Source: Thalassotalea_H castellviae
Lineage (GTDB): Bacteria; Pseudomonadota; Gammaproteobacteria; Enterobacterales; Alteromonadaceae
Direction: 5' to 3'
Assembly (NCBI RefSeq): GCF_031846185.1
Contig: NZ_JAVRIF010000005.1
Location: 242,878-306,877 of the forward strand
Length of the DNA: 64,000 nucleotides
The notes beneath the pieces were generated by a model. It saw only the letters and a program-made list of their open reading frames with translations, did not search any database and was not told the DNA's origin. Made by a program: the position numbers and the translations under genes. This document shows, one piece after another, positions 52,864 to 62,409 of this stretch. Position 1 is the first letter of the stretch, and each line of letters begins with the position of its first letter.

Positions 52864-54972
52864 TTACTTGTTACGTACAACACGTTGTACATCAACCATT
52901 ACTTTGATTTTTCGAATGATATCGGCTAAGTGAACTCGGTTTCGGCAGGTAATTTCCATATCAATGACATATAAACCTGATTCTTTTTCACCCGAATTAA
53001 GGGTGTGAACATTAGAGCCACCACGTGCCACAACATTGGTTAATGCCGCTAGCGCACCTTGATGGTTGACAATTTCAACCCGCAATTTAGCAATAAAATC
53101 TCTATCGATATCGGTGTCCCATCTTACCGGGAATAATTGAGATTCCTTTGTGCCTTTAATATTTTTACAGCTTTGCTGATGCACAATTAAGCCTTTACCC
53201 GGACTTAAATAGGCAAGAATGCCATCGCCAGGAATAGGACGACAACATTTACCATAGCTAACCAACATACCTTCCGTGCCTTTAATCGGCATTTTCGCTT
53301 TGGTCGGTGAAGGCGCTATTTCACTGTCTTCGGTAAACTCATCCGTTAAACGGCGAGCAATACCAATACTTAGCGCATTCCCTAGGCCAATATTGATCAG
53401 CAATTCATCTAAATTTTTATTGTCAGTTTCCTTCACAACTTGATCAATTTTCGCTTGATCAATATCTTCAATCTCAATTTTTCCTAATGCGTGATTAAGC
53501 AATCGACGACCGAGTGCATACGATTCAGTTTGCTCTTGGGAACGTAAATAAGTACGAATTTGTAATCGAGCTTTCGCCGTTACAACAAAGTTTAACCAAG
53601 TTGCATTAGGTCTTGCTGCAGAAGAGGTGATAACCTCAATCGTTTGGCCTGAGTCTAACGGTTGACTGAGAGGATGTGGTTTACGGTCAACTTTAACGCC
53701 CACACATGAATTACCAACATCGGTATGCACCGCATAAGCGAAATCGACCGCAGTTGCTCCCATCGGCAATTCAATGATTCTGCCGTCAGGTGTAAAAACA
53801 TAAATTTCTTCAGGGAATAAATCCGATTTTACATTTTCGATAAATTCAAATGAACTACCAGCACTTTGTTGTAATTCCAATAAGCTTTGCATCCAACGGC
53901 TTGCTTTCATTTGAGCCGTAGTGCCACTTTCATCACCATCTTGTTTATATAACCAATGAGCGGCAACACCTTTGTCGGCCATTTGGTCCATATCATTGGT
54001 ACGAATTTGTATTTCAACAGGAATACCATGAGGCCCAATTAATGAGGTATGAAGCGATTGATAACCATTGGTTTTTGGTATGGCAATATAGTCTTTAAAA
54101 CGCCCTTCAATGGGCTTAAATAAATTATGAACGGCCCCTAATGCGCGATAACAATCATCTATTTTATTATCAACCACAACTCTAAAGGCATAAATGTCCA
54201 TCACTTCATTAAACATTAATTCTTTATTGAGCATTTTTCGGTAGATAGAAAAAAGGTGCTTTTCACGTCCCACCACTTTGGCACTAATACCACTTTCTTC
54301 AAGCCGAGCGGCTATTTCTTCTTGAATGTTTTGAACAATTTCTTTTCGATTACCGCGCGCTTGTTTGACTGCTGATTTTAACGCGCGAGAACGCATGGGA
54401 TACAAGGCTTCAAAGCCTAAAACTTCTAACTCATTTTTAATATCATGAATACCCAAACGATTAGCGATAGGGGCATAAATATCAAGTGTTTCACGAGCGA
54501 TTCGACGTCGTTTATCGGGTCTTAACGATTCAAGCGTACGCATATTATGGGTACGATCAGCAAGCTTGATCAGAATAACGCGGATATCTTGCACCATAGC
54601 AAGTACCATTTTACGGAAGTTTTCCGCCTGCATTTCTTCTTTGTTATCAAACTTTAATTTATCTAGCTTACTTACACCTTCAACAAGCTCTGCAACTGTG
54701 TGACCAAATAATTCTGCTAATTCATCTTTGGTGGTTTCAGTATCTTCAATGACATCGTGTAATAGCGCCGCCATTAACGTTTCATGGTCAAGGTGCATTT
54801 TCGCTAAATTATAAGCAACAGCAACAGGATGCGTAATATATGGCTCACCACTAGAACGCATCTGCCCTTCATGTGCATCTCGAGCGACAATATAGGCTTG
54901 CTTAAGTAGATCTATTTGTACTTTTGATAAATAGCTAGAAACGAGTTCTTTTAGTGGTTCAAAAAGGTACAC
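52864..54972 (-). CDS. spoT: SpoT, bifunctional (p)ppGpp synthase/hydrolase
   Basis: 702 residues, equal to E. coli SpoT. HD hydrolase domain (EPYITHPVAVAYNLA; LLHDVIEDT near 72), synthetase domain (IYAFRVVVDN near 259; DYIAIPKTNGYQSLHTSLIGPHG near 291), TGS (EIYVFTPDGRIIELPMGATAVDFAYAVH near 388) and C-terminal ACT (about 625-700). It degrades and makes the alarmone (p)ppGpp. GTG start at 54972 with AGGA upstream. Separated from rpoZ by a terminator-like hairpin. Confidence 0.97.
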   Translation of the reverse strand: MYLFEPLKELVSSYLSKVQIDLLKQAYIVARDAHEGQMRSSGEPYITHPVAVAYNLAKMHLDHETLMAALLHDVIEDTETTKDELAELFGHTVAELVEGVSKLDKLKFDNKEEMQAENFRKMVLAMVQDIRVILIKLADRTHNMRTLESLRPDKRRRIARETLDIYAPIANRLGIHDIKNELEVLGFEALYPMRSRALKSAVKQARGNRKEIVQNIQEEIAARLEESGISAKVVGREKHLFSIYRKMLNKELMFNEVMDIYAFRVVVDNKIDDCYRALGAVHNLFKPIEGRFKDYIAIPKTNGYQSLHTSLIGPHGIPVEIQIRTNDMDQMADKGVAAHWLYKQDGDESGTTAQMKASRWMQSLLELQQSAGSSFEFIENVKSDLFPEEIYVFTPDGRIIELPMGATAVDFAYAVHTDVGNSCVGVKVDRKPHPLSQPLDSGQTIEVITSSAARPNATWLNFVVTAKARLQIRTYLRSQEQTESYALGRRLLNHALGKIEIEDIDQAKIDQVVKETDNKNLDELLINIGLGNALSIGIARRLTDEFTEDSEIAPSPTKAKMPIKGTEGMLVSYGKCCRPIPGDGILAYLSPGKGLIVHQQSCKNIKGTKESQLFPVRWDTDIDRDFIAKLRVEIVNHQGALAALTNVVARGGSNVHTLNSGEKESGLYVIDMEITCRNRVHLADIIRKIKVMVDVQRVVRNK

Positions 54973-55091
54973 ACATTTTCCTGTAAGATAGCTGAGCGAT
55001 GTGAAACGTATTGATATTAAGAATACGATGAATTAACAGGAATACCAAGCACCAAAGGCATCTCTGTGAAACATTATTTTTGCAATAAAAA

Positions 55092-55122
55092 ACGCGCAAT
55101 CATGAAGTCATAATTACGCGCT
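55092..55122 (-). terminator. Terminator after rpoZ
   Basis: On the minus strand GCGCGTAATTATGA pairs with TCATGATTGCGCG (two G-T pairs) over a tiny loop and is followed by TTTTTTATT. It lies 40 nt after the rpoZ stop, so spoT may depend on readthrough or its own promoter. Confidence 0.8.
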
Positions 55123-55160
55123 ATTGTTCGATAAAGCTAAAGGCGAATCCGCCATTAACG

Positions 55161-55445
55161 TTATTGTTGTTGCTCTTGACCACCAACAATAGCCGCAACA
55201 GCTGCGAGCTCTGCAGATTCTTGTTGTACTTGCTCATGACGATCAGTTTCATTCATCACTTCAGTTGTGATTAAACCTTCTTCGATTTCACGCAAAGCAA
55301 TAACAGTAGGTTTGTCATTTTCTTCTTCAACCAAAGGATCTTTTCCACCCGTAGCAATTTGACGAGCACGACGAGATGCAATTAACACCAAGTCAAAACG
55401 ATTACCGATTTTATCTACGGCATCTTCAACAGTTACGCGAGCCAT
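55161..55445 (-). CDS. rpoZ: RNA polymerase omega subunit
   Basis: 94 residues, beginning MARVTVEDAVDKIGNRFDLVLIASRRARQ, the invariant omega N-terminus, with KPTVIALREIEEGLI near 65. Omega helps assemble the beta' subunit and forms part of the ppGpp binding site. The C-terminus (QQESAELAAVAAIVGGQEQQQ) is variable. 54 nt after gmk in the same direction. Confidence 0.97.
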   Translation of the reverse strand: MARVTVEDAVDKIGNRFDLVLIASRRARQIATGGKDPLVEEENDKPTVIALREIEEGLITTEVMNETDRHEQVQQESAELAAVAAIVGGQEQQQ

Positions 55446-55499
55446 TTGGTCACTCCAACGTTTAAAATTTATAAAATAGTTGCGTAGTTTACTATGTGC

Positions 55500-56129
55500 T
55501 TAATCGTTAGCCAATAGATCTTTGAATAAAAGTTGATGATTTTCTATTTGTTGGCTACGTTTTAAGCGTTGATTGTTCACAATAGTCGTTAAATCAGCCA
55601 GCGCTTGTTCAAAATCGTCGTTAACAATGATGTAATCAAACTCTTGATAATGTGAACACTCGGCTTTAGCTTGTGCCATTCTGCTTGCGATCACTTCTTC
55701 ACTGTCTTGTCCGCGAGAGCGAAGTCGTTCTTCAAGTGCTTGCCTAGAAGGTGGACTTATAAAAATAGTGGTGACATCTGGTTTTTTCATTCGCACTTGT
55801 TGAGCGCCTTGCCAATCAATATCAAGAAAAACGTCAATCCCTTTTGCTAATTGGTTATCAATGGCCACTTCAGAAGTACCATAGTAATTACCAAAAACTT
55901 CGGCATACTCATAAAAATCATGGTTGTCGATTTGTTGCTTAAATTTTTCAACACTTACAAAGTGATAATGCTGACCATCAACTTCTCCCGGCCTTGGTTG
56001 GCGCGTGGTGTGAGATACTGACACTTGCATTTCACGTGAACTTGCTTGTTTTAACAACGCAGAGATCAAGCTCGACTTTCCTGCGCCACTGGGCGCTGAA
56101 AGGATAAATAAATTACCTGAAGTAGCCAC
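55500..56129 (-). CDS. gmk: Guanylate kinase
   Basis: 209 residues. P-loop FILSAPSGAGKSSLI (about 7-21), the GMP-binding SHTTRQPRPGEVDGQHYHFV near 37-56 and EYAEVFGNYYGTS near 72, all standard. It converts GMP to GDP with ATP. The start is GTG at 56129: GGAGGG lies 5 nt before it. A longer frame opens with TTG at 56141, but that codon overlaps the GGAGG ribosome binding site, and the 209-aa form matches E. coli (207 aa). Confidence 0.96.
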   Translation of the reverse strand: MATSGNLFILSAPSGAGKSSLISALLKQASSREMQVSVSHTTRQPRPGEVDGQHYHFVSVEKFKQQIDNHDFYEYAEVFGNYYGTSEVAIDNQLAKGIDVFLDIDWQGAQQVRMKKPDVTTIFISPPSRQALEERLRSRGQDSEEVIASRMAQAKAECSHYQEFDYIIVNDDFEQALADLTTIVNNQRLKRSQQIENHQLLFKDLLAND

Positions 56130-56391
56130 GCTACCCTCCAAATTTTGACAATATTTTCGGCACTATACCGAAAATCACGCTTTTTTCCTACGTTTAAGCG
56201 AGGCTGAATCTTTATCAAGATGCCAACTACAGCCTTAAGTATGAAAGAATTGCTGTATTTTTCGTCAACAATTCACTACAAGTAACCAAAATTAATATAG
56301 AGTAAAAACTCTTTATAATATCTTTTATATACAAAGTTTTGCTATGATAGCGCTGTCATTTTTATTTTAGTTGTATAGAAAGGGTCATACC

Positions 56392-57246
56392 GTGCTTAGT
56401 TTAAAAAATAATGTCTTAGTCGTTTTGGTATTTATTAGTAGTGTATTTACCACTACAGCAAAAGCAGGATTAATTGATTTAGGTGTAGATCTAAGTACCG
56501 TAGATAAATATACCTTTGCCGTTGGCGGTGCTAGCTCGAGCTTAATTTTAGGTAGCGAAGCTGAAATTTTTGGCAGTGTTGCCTCACAATATTATTTGTC
56601 GACAGCGCCCAGCGTAAAAATTCATGGCGATGCTTGTTACCAAGCAAGTGGCATGGGACCCAATACAACCGTGGATGGTTTTTCTGGCACCTGCGATGAA
56701 ATCAATCAACTGGAGTCTGTCATTGCGCAAGCCAATGCTTTTGCAACCGCCTTAACAGGCGAGAGCATCAGCGATATCACTGGTACTTTTACCTTAGATG
56801 CGAGTGCTCAAAATGTTTACTCTGTTAATGAAATTCATTTAGCGACAGGGGAATTTCTCACCATCTCAGGGAATGCTGATGATCAAGTTATCATCAATGT
56901 TGCCGGTAATATTAAAGTGGGATCTTTGGCAGGTATTTTATTAACCGGCGGAATATCTAGCGCAAACGTGCTTTTTAATTTCAGCAATAATTTTGCTCAA
57001 AATGAGTTTAATTTTGGTGGCGCAAATATTAGTGGAACGTTTTTAGGCAATAACACCTCTTACATTATGGGTGATGGCGCAACGCTTGATGATGTTCGCT
57101 TTTATACCAATAAACATTTACAAGCTAATGTACAAGTGGTTCGTACTAAAGAGCCTTCAGTCGAAGTTCCAGAGCCTTCAACCATTTTAATGTTAATGGC
57201 TGGATTATTTGTGGTTTTGATGCGCTCGAATATTAAACCCAATTAA
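56392..57246 (+). CDS. PEP-CTERM secreted protein (choice-of-anchor-like)
   Basis: 284 residues. Signal peptide (FTTTAKA-GL), a beta-rich domain like the choice-of-anchor A/ice-binding-like solenoids (repeated short strands rich in G, S, N, T), and the C-terminal sorting signal VPEPSTILMLMAGLFVVLMRS. PEP-CTERM proteins are cut and passed on by exosortase EpsH/XrtA, typically with biofilm polysaccharide. The start is GTG at 56392 with AGGG 7 nt upstream; an earlier TTG at 56371 has no ribosome binding site. Exosortase is not in this window. Function unknown. Confidence 0.82.
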   Translation: MLSLKNNVLVVLVFISSVFTTTAKAGLIDLGVDLSTVDKYTFAVGGASSSLILGSEAEIFGSVASQYYLSTAPSVKIHGDACYQASGMGPNTTVDGFSGTCDEINQLESVIAQANAFATALTGESISDITGTFTLDASAQNVYSVNEIHLATGEFLTISGNADDQVIINVAGNIKVGSLAGILLTGGISSANVLFNFSNNFAQNEFNFGGANISGTFLGNNTSYIMGDGATLDDVRFYTNKHLQANVQVVRTKEPSVEVPEPSTILMLMAGLFVVLMRSNIKPN

Positions 57247-57277
57247 TCTTGTTGAAACATCGAATATCAGCAAATAA

Positions 57278-57309
57278 AAAACGGATAACGATCACTCGTT
57301 ATCCGTTTT
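57278..57309. terminator. Bidirectional terminator
   Basis: AAAACGGATAACGA and TCGTTATCCGTTTT form a perfect 14-bp stem with a 4-nt loop between the converging PEP-CTERM and aminotransferase genes. Confidence 0.9.
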
Positions 57310-57332
57310 GTGTCTTTATAACGACAAATAAA

Positions 57333-58520
57333 TTACAGCACTTTAGCAATCGATTCAGCTAAATAGTCAACGTTTGAGTTAGCAATACCAGCGATACTCA
57401 TACGACTAGAACCTACCATGTAAATACTGTATTCATCTTGAAGTTGTTGCACTTGCTCAGGGGTTATCCCTAAGAATGAGAACATCCCCATTTGACGAGT
57501 AATAAAACTGAAATCTCGTGTAACACCTTTTTCAATCAGTTTATCAACCAATAATTGACGATTACCATTAATGCGATCACGCATTTCTTTTAATTCTACA
57601 AACCACTGTTGGCGTAATTCATCAGAATGCAAAATGGTTTCAACTAACGCAGCACCATGCGCTGGCGGCATCGAATAAATAACACGAATAACATACAGTA
57701 AAACTGAGTTGGCCACATCAACCGCTGCCGATGATTGACCAATAATGGTGATCGCGCCAATACGCTCTCGATATAAACCAAAGTTCTTTGAACAAGAACT
57801 ACACACAATCATTTCTTCAACGCTGTCGGCCATTAAACGTAAGCCGTAAGCGTCTTCGTCTAAGCCTTCGCCAAATCCTTGATAAGCCATGTCGACCACA
57901 GGTAAAAAGCCAACTGATTTCGCCACCTCAGCCACTTGTTGCCATTGTTCGTTATTTAAGTCCATACCACTGGGGTTATGACAACAAGCATGTAATAACA
58001 CAGCATCGTCAGCACTTACTTCTTTAAGTGTTGCTAACATGCCATCAAAATCAAGCGTCTTATTTTCGTAATCATAATAAGGATAAGTTTTGACGGTTAA
58101 ACCTGCCGCTTCAAACAAACCGGTATGGTTTGCCCAGGTTGGATTACTCACCCAAATAGTCGCGCCTGCTTTACACGATTTAATAAATTCAGCGGCAACA
58201 CGTAATGCGCCAGTGCCACCTGGAGTAGAAACCGTGCGAGCGCGGTTTTCGAGTAATACTTTGTGATGACCAAAAATCAATTTGCTCATTTCATCATTAA
58301 ATACAGGTGATCCGGTAGGGCCAATATACACTTTGGTATCTTCATTATCGTTACGATATTTTTCAGCTTTTTTTACACAATCTAAAATTGCGGTATGACC
58401 TGCTTCATCTTTATAAACCCCCACACCTAAATCAATTTTCTGAGGGTTAGCATCTTCACGATATTTTGCTAATAATCCTAAAATAGGATCGGCTGGCAAT
58501 GCCTTTAAGCGACCAAACAT
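57333..58520 (-). CDS. Aromatic/aspartate aminotransferase (class I, AspC/TyrB)
   Basis: 395 residues. Fold-type I PLP enzyme: MFGRLKALPADPILGL at the start, TPGGTGALRVAAEF near 105, HACCHNPSGMDL near 187, VDMAYQGFGEG near 220, SCSKNFGLYRERIGA with the PLP lysine near 247 and MFSFLG near 355. The family moves the amino group between aspartate or aromatic amino acids and 2-oxoglutarate. AspC and TyrB cannot be separated with certainty here. The ATG at 58520 is preferred to the ATG at 58541, matching the family N-terminus. Confidence 0.93.
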   Translation of the reverse strand: MFGRLKALPADPILGLLAKYREDANPQKIDLGVGVYKDEAGHTAILDCVKKAEKYRNDNEDTKVYIGPTGSPVFNDEMSKLIFGHHKVLLENRARTVSTPGGTGALRVAAEFIKSCKAGATIWVSNPTWANHTGLFEAAGLTVKTYPYYDYENKTLDFDGMLATLKEVSADDAVLLHACCHNPSGMDLNNEQWQQVAEVAKSVGFLPVVDMAYQGFGEGLDEDAYGLRLMADSVEEMIVCSSCSKNFGLYRERIGAITIIGQSSAAVDVANSVLLYVIRVIYSMPPAHGAALVETILHSDELRQQWFVELKEMRDRINGNRQLLVDKLIEKGVTRDFSFITRQMGMFSFLGITPEQVQQLQDEYSIYMVGSSRMSIAGIANSNVDYLAESIAKVL

Positions 58521-58728
58521 GACTCCGTTTACCTTATACAATGATCGGGATTTAACAAACGTTACGCCTTCGCAATATTTGCTTTTACAAACCCCTGAGA
58601 TTAAAGCGCAAGCATAGCCCTAATAGGGACAAAATTAAAGGTCATTTTAATGAAACTCTGTGGTTATCTATGATGGAAGTGTAGTGGATAGGTTACATAG
58701 TATGTACAGTTATATGGCTGTCATCCCA

Positions 58729-59952
58729 CTAGAAGCGAAACTGCGCATTTAACATCATTTGTTGCTGAGATAAATTTGTCTTTATGCCCATTCCCGCACG
58801 ATTATCAGCTTGACTATTCATCGCCGCACCTTCGATACCTAATTGCCAATTTGATGTTAATTGATAACGCCACGTTGCAGTTATCCCTTCTCCTTGGCTG
58901 GCATTGGGGTCAAGTAGCCAATCATCAACATCAGTGACCTCAAAATAATCATACCTAAGTGAGAAACGATGTTTGTCCATTTTATGACTGAGCATAATAA
59001 AGTGGCTATAGAAACGATTATCAATGCCTCGGCTCCTGCCCATTGCAGTCTTACCCGACATTAGCTGAGCGATAATTCGAGTTTGCCCGTTAAACTTATA
59101 AAGCCATGCAGCACTTGAAAAACTGGTATCCCATGCGTATTGCCCGGTACTTCGATTAACAACAGCCGGATCGCCATTGTTGTCATAATAATAAAAACGA
59201 AACTGTGATTTTTTTAAATAATCCCAGTGTATTCCAGCATAATAACCAAACCGACCATCTATCTCAGTAAATGGTAGTACTTGATTCGCTTGAAATCGTA
59301 ATTGTGGTGTACTTAAAGAGGCTATCGGGGCAAATTTTATCGATTCATTAAACAGGGTTTGGCGATCGTGCATTGCCCAACCTCGCCAAGAAAGCAAAGT
59401 GCCTGCTGGATCATTGCCTTTGAAGGTTGCACCAACAAAAGTAAAACTATGCGCGCTTCTATAACTCCGCCCTGGCAGTTTAAACGTTGCTTCAAGACCA
59501 AAGGTTCTTAACTCTTCCCCTACCCAACTATTAATGGCTGAATTGGTATAGTTATAAGGCGAAATCCAACCAATGTCAGGGTTCTCTAAAGAGAGCAAAG
59601 GATAAAACCCGCCCACGCGAACATGCCACTTATATTTACTTTGGCTTAAAGGCTGATATTTAACGTAAGCTTGGCTAAAGCCGAGCGTTGACTCAGGATC
59701 TTGATAAGCATTTAGCACGCCATGAGCAGACCAAGCCGTACTCAAATCTTGTCTGAATTCGATTAATCCTTGTGATAAAACAATGCCGTCGTGTTCACTA
59801 TCAAAACGATAAAGACCAACACCACCTTGCTGCCAGCTTAACTGGTTATCACCATGAATAGCGCTTGCTTGTATTAAGCCATTTACTTGGGCATGTACGG
59901 TAAAACTGCCAACAAAAATACAAATGATTAAAAAACGTAAACAATTACTCAT
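58729..59952 (-). CDS. Outer-membrane beta-barrel protein paired with the cupredoxin
   Basis: 407 residues. Signal peptide (GSFTVHA-QV) followed by alternating aromatic-ended strands typical of a porin-like barrel, ending MLNAQFRF with the terminal Phe recognised by BamA. No close family recognised; it may be an outer-membrane partner of a periplasmic oxidation or electron-transfer system. The start ATG at 59952 overlaps the stop of the upstream cupredoxin gene (ATGAGTAA), so the two are translationally coupled. Confidence 0.7.
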   Translation of the reverse strand: MSNCLRFLIICIFVGSFTVHAQVNGLIQASAIHGDNQLSWQQGGVGLYRFDSEHDGIVLSQGLIEFRQDLSTAWSAHGVLNAYQDPESTLGFSQAYVKYQPLSQSKYKWHVRVGGFYPLLSLENPDIGWISPYNYTNSAINSWVGEELRTFGLEATFKLPGRSYRSAHSFTFVGATFKGNDPAGTLLSWRGWAMHDRQTLFNESIKFAPIASLSTPQLRFQANQVLPFTEIDGRFGYYAGIHWDYLKKSQFRFYYYDNNGDPAVVNRSTGQYAWDTSFSSAAWLYKFNGQTRIIAQLMSGKTAMGRSRGIDNRFYSHFIMLSHKMDKHRFSLRYDYFEVTDVDDWLLDPNASQGEGITATWRYQLTSNWQLGIEGAAMNSQADNRAGMGIKTNLSQQQMMLNAQFRF

Positions 59953-60574
59953 AATCATCAAACTCATCTATTTCAATGGGAATAATAGCTTTTACTGCTT
60001 GTTTGAGCTGATAGCTAAACTGATCCGCAGAAAGCTGAATAGTCTCTTTTTCTACTTGGCTAAAGTCGGTAAAACCTTCATGCCACAAGTTCAATGTATA
60101 TTCGCCATGTTCAACATTTAAAGACACTTGTCCTTGCGCATCGGTAATGGCATAAAATGGACTATCAACAACCACGATAAAACTTAACATCCAGTCATGT
60201 ATATTACAGCCAAGCTCAACGACCCCTGTTTGCTCAAAAACGACTGGTGATTGAGGCTGCCCATGATAAAGCTTTAATTCAAAAGTTTTACTTTTAGAAA
60301 ACGAATATACGTGATGCATAATCGAATCTGCATTTGGAAATTCAACTTTAGCGTGCTGAGGAACCACTAATATATGAGGAATGAATTGCCTTTCTTTCTG
60401 CATCATAATGAAAGGCGTTTCTATGGGTTTCACTGGTTGAATATTGTCTTTCGAAGTAAGCCAAACCACAGTGTTGGGCAAAGGTTGTTGTTTTTCATCG
60501 TAAATTGTAAAAGTCACCGCATGACTTTTTAACACAACAAAAAACATGGTAATAATGAAAGAAAATTTAATCAT
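59945..60574 (-). CDS. Periplasmic cupredoxin-like protein ('methylamine utilization' type)
   Basis: 209 residues. Signal peptide (VLKSHA-VT), then a cupredoxin-like beta-sandwich. Candidate copper ligands: His87/His88 (SIMHHVYSF), Cys123, His126 and Met129 (CNIHDWM). The C-x2-H-x2-M spacing is that of proteins annotated as methylamine utilization/plastocyanin-like. After the copper site a carboxypeptidase-regulatory-like segment follows (AQGQVSLNVEHGEYTLNLWHEGF). It probably carries electrons or binds copper in the periplasm. First gene of a two-gene operon with the beta-barrel protein (8-nt overlap). Confidence 0.78.
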   Translation of the reverse strand: MIKFSFIITMFFVVLKSHAVTFTIYDEKQQPLPNTVVWLTSKDNIQPVKPIETPFIMMQKERQFIPHILVVPQHAKVEFPNADSIMHHVYSFSKSKTFELKLYHGQPQSPVVFEQTGVVELGCNIHDWMLSFIVVVDSPFYAITDAQGQVSLNVEHGEYTLNLWHEGFTDFSQVEKETIQLSADQFSYQLKQAVKAIIPIEIDEFDDYE

Positions 60575-60682
60575 TTTAAACTTTTTATTTATGAATAATC
60601 ATCATGATGAACCGTCATATTGGCATGTTAATAAAGCCTGCACAATAGCCTATGCCATGACTTTTTTGCACTGTGATTATTC

Positions 60683-61402
60683 TTAGAAATTATTAGTGAT
60701 TGCGGCAATAAAGCCAATTAATCCACCAAATACTCCCCCCCACACCACTAACCAGCCCAAATGTTTACGGATCATCTCTTGGATAATTTCTTTGACTAAT
60801 TGCGGCGTTAATTCATTTAATCGTTTTTCAATAATATCACTCACTTTTTCACGCATTTCCGCCATCACATTCGGCTGTTCAAGCTCTTTGCGCATGATTA
60901 AGTTAAACTCATCACTTTGAGAGATAGTGATCACACTACCTTTCATTTTTTCGATAAAAGGTTCCCGTAATGGCTGAAGCGCTTCGCTGCCACCAACCAT
61001 TGCCAGCATACCGCCAAACGATGAATTTTCAATAACTTGCACTAAATCATCAAACGCGGGACTTAAGTCAACTTGTTCAATAATGGGCGCTAAATCTATA
61101 CCTGCGGCATTGCCAGTGCCACCACTTTCACCTGAAAGAAAACGATCAATGTTTTCCTCAGTAAAAAACTGCTCCATCATTAAATGACGGATACCTTGTT
61201 TAAATTCTTCAAAGCGAGCGGGAATAACTCCAGAGCCATATAAAAATGGCACCTTTTCAAAAAGCATGTGAATTGCTATCCAGTTAGTGATCGCGCCTGA
61301 TAATGCGAAAACACCTATGGTAAAGATCAAATGATGACTAAAGACATGCCCAACAATAATACAGGCTAAAGCAAGTAAATTAGTAACAACGCTTTTGTTC
61401 AC
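60683..61402 (-). CDS. DUF445 family membrane protein
   Basis: 239 residues. Membrane segments near 4-40 and 215-235 flank a helical soluble part. GAITNWIAIHMLFEKVPFLYGSGVIPARFEEFK near 35-67 is the DUF445/YheB signature. The start is GTG at 61402, with GGAG 7 nt upstream; the in-frame ATG at 61453 lacks a ribosome binding site. Function unknown; the family is widespread and sometimes tied to the envelope. Confidence 0.8.
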   Translation of the reverse strand: MNKSVVTNLLALACIIVGHVFSHHLIFTIGVFALSGAITNWIAIHMLFEKVPFLYGSGVIPARFEEFKQGIRHLMMEQFFTEENIDRFLSGESGGTGNAAGIDLAPIIEQVDLSPAFDDLVQVIENSSFGGMLAMVGGSEALQPLREPFIEKMKGSVITISQSDEFNLIMRKELEQPNVMAEMREKVSDIIEKRLNELTPQLVKEIIQEMIRKHLGWLVVWGGVFGGLIGFIAAITNNF

Positions 61403-61514
61403 AAAACACTCCAATTTCACACAGTTTTTATCGTAATATATTAACAATATCATGGTTTAACACCAAGAGAATCCTGTATAGTAAAATCAATAACAACAAA
61501 AAGAGTACATGGAT

Positions 61515-62360
61515 ATGATGAAAAAATTCACCGTAGTAATTATTAGCTTATTAACGGTTTTTAATGCAGTTGCCTCTGACAAGGAATGGCGTACATTAGA
61601 CCCAGAAAATGCTATTTTATTAACACTTCCTCATGGCAAGGTCGTTATTGAACTAGCGCCACAGTTTTCGCCAAATCATGTAAAGCGCTTTAAAACCCTT
61701 GCGCAAAAAGGCCATTATGATGGTAATAAATTTTATCGTGTTATCGACGGTTTTGTTGCTCAAGGAGGGCCTGAAGACGGCAGTATAAAAGACAAAGCCA
61801 TATCAGAGTTAAAGATAGAAGCTGATTTTTCTATCGATAAAAACTGGACATTTACTCTTGTTCAGCAAAACGATTTATTTGCCGAACAAACCGGCTTTAA
61901 AGAGGGTTTTGCGTTGGGAAAAAGTGATAAAGAAAATAAAGCATGGATGTTACATTGCCCAGGCGTAATTGCGATGGCTCGTACAAATGCTCCTAACACC
62001 GCAACGAGCCACTTTTATATCACCAATGGACAAGCACCAAGATACTTAGACCGTATAATGACCGTATTTGGTCGAGTGGTTTATGGCATGGATCATGTTC
62101 AAGCAATTACACGTACTTCGGTTATTGAAGGAGATACACCTGTCAATCCAAAAGACTTCACTCCGATGGTAAAAGTGCAATTAATGAGTGACTTACCAAA
62201 AGAGCAACAAATTCGCCTCGAAATTAAAAATACCGAACACCCAAGCTACGCGAAAAAATTATCTGATAGAAGAAAACGTGAAAGCGCGTTTTTCTATAAA
62301 AAGCCGCCACCCGTATTAGATATTTGCCAAACACCTGTTGGTGTGAGAATGATTAAATAA
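61515..62360 (+). CDS. Exported cyclophilin-type peptidyl-prolyl isomerase
   Basis: 281 residues. Signal peptide (FNAVA-SD) and a cyclophilin domain: LPHGKVVIELAPQFSPNHVKRF near 31-53, HYDGNKFYRVIDGFVAQGG near 60-78, IAMARTNAPNTATSHFYIT near 151-168 and LDRIMTVFGRVVYGMD near 177. It catalyses cis-trans isomerisation of proline bonds, presumably in the periplasm. A C-terminal extension (about 70 residues) is longer than in PpiA. ATGs at 61509, 61515 and 61518 are possible; the AGAG at 61502 favours 61515. Confidence 0.88.
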   Translation: MMKKFTVVIISLLTVFNAVASDKEWRTLDPENAILLTLPHGKVVIELAPQFSPNHVKRFKTLAQKGHYDGNKFYRVIDGFVAQGGPEDGSIKDKAISELKIEADFSIDKNWTFTLVQQNDLFAEQTGFKEGFALGKSDKENKAWMLHCPGVIAMARTNAPNTATSHFYITNGQAPRYLDRIMTVFGRVVYGMDHVQAITRTSVIEGDTPVNPKDFTPMVKVQLMSDLPKEQQIRLEIKNTEHPSYAKKLSDRRKRESAFFYKKPPPVLDICQTPVGVRMIK

Positions 62361-62370
62361 TTATCTGAGG

Positions 62371-62401
62371 TTTCCGGCTTTAATCGATATTAAGCCGGAA
62401 A
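62371..62401. terminator. Bidirectional terminator
   Basis: TTTCCGGCT and AGCCGGAAA form the stem, extended by TAAT/ATTA with one bulge, between the converging isomerase and the gene at 62410. Confidence 0.75.
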
Positions 62402-62409
62402 TCTCTGAA

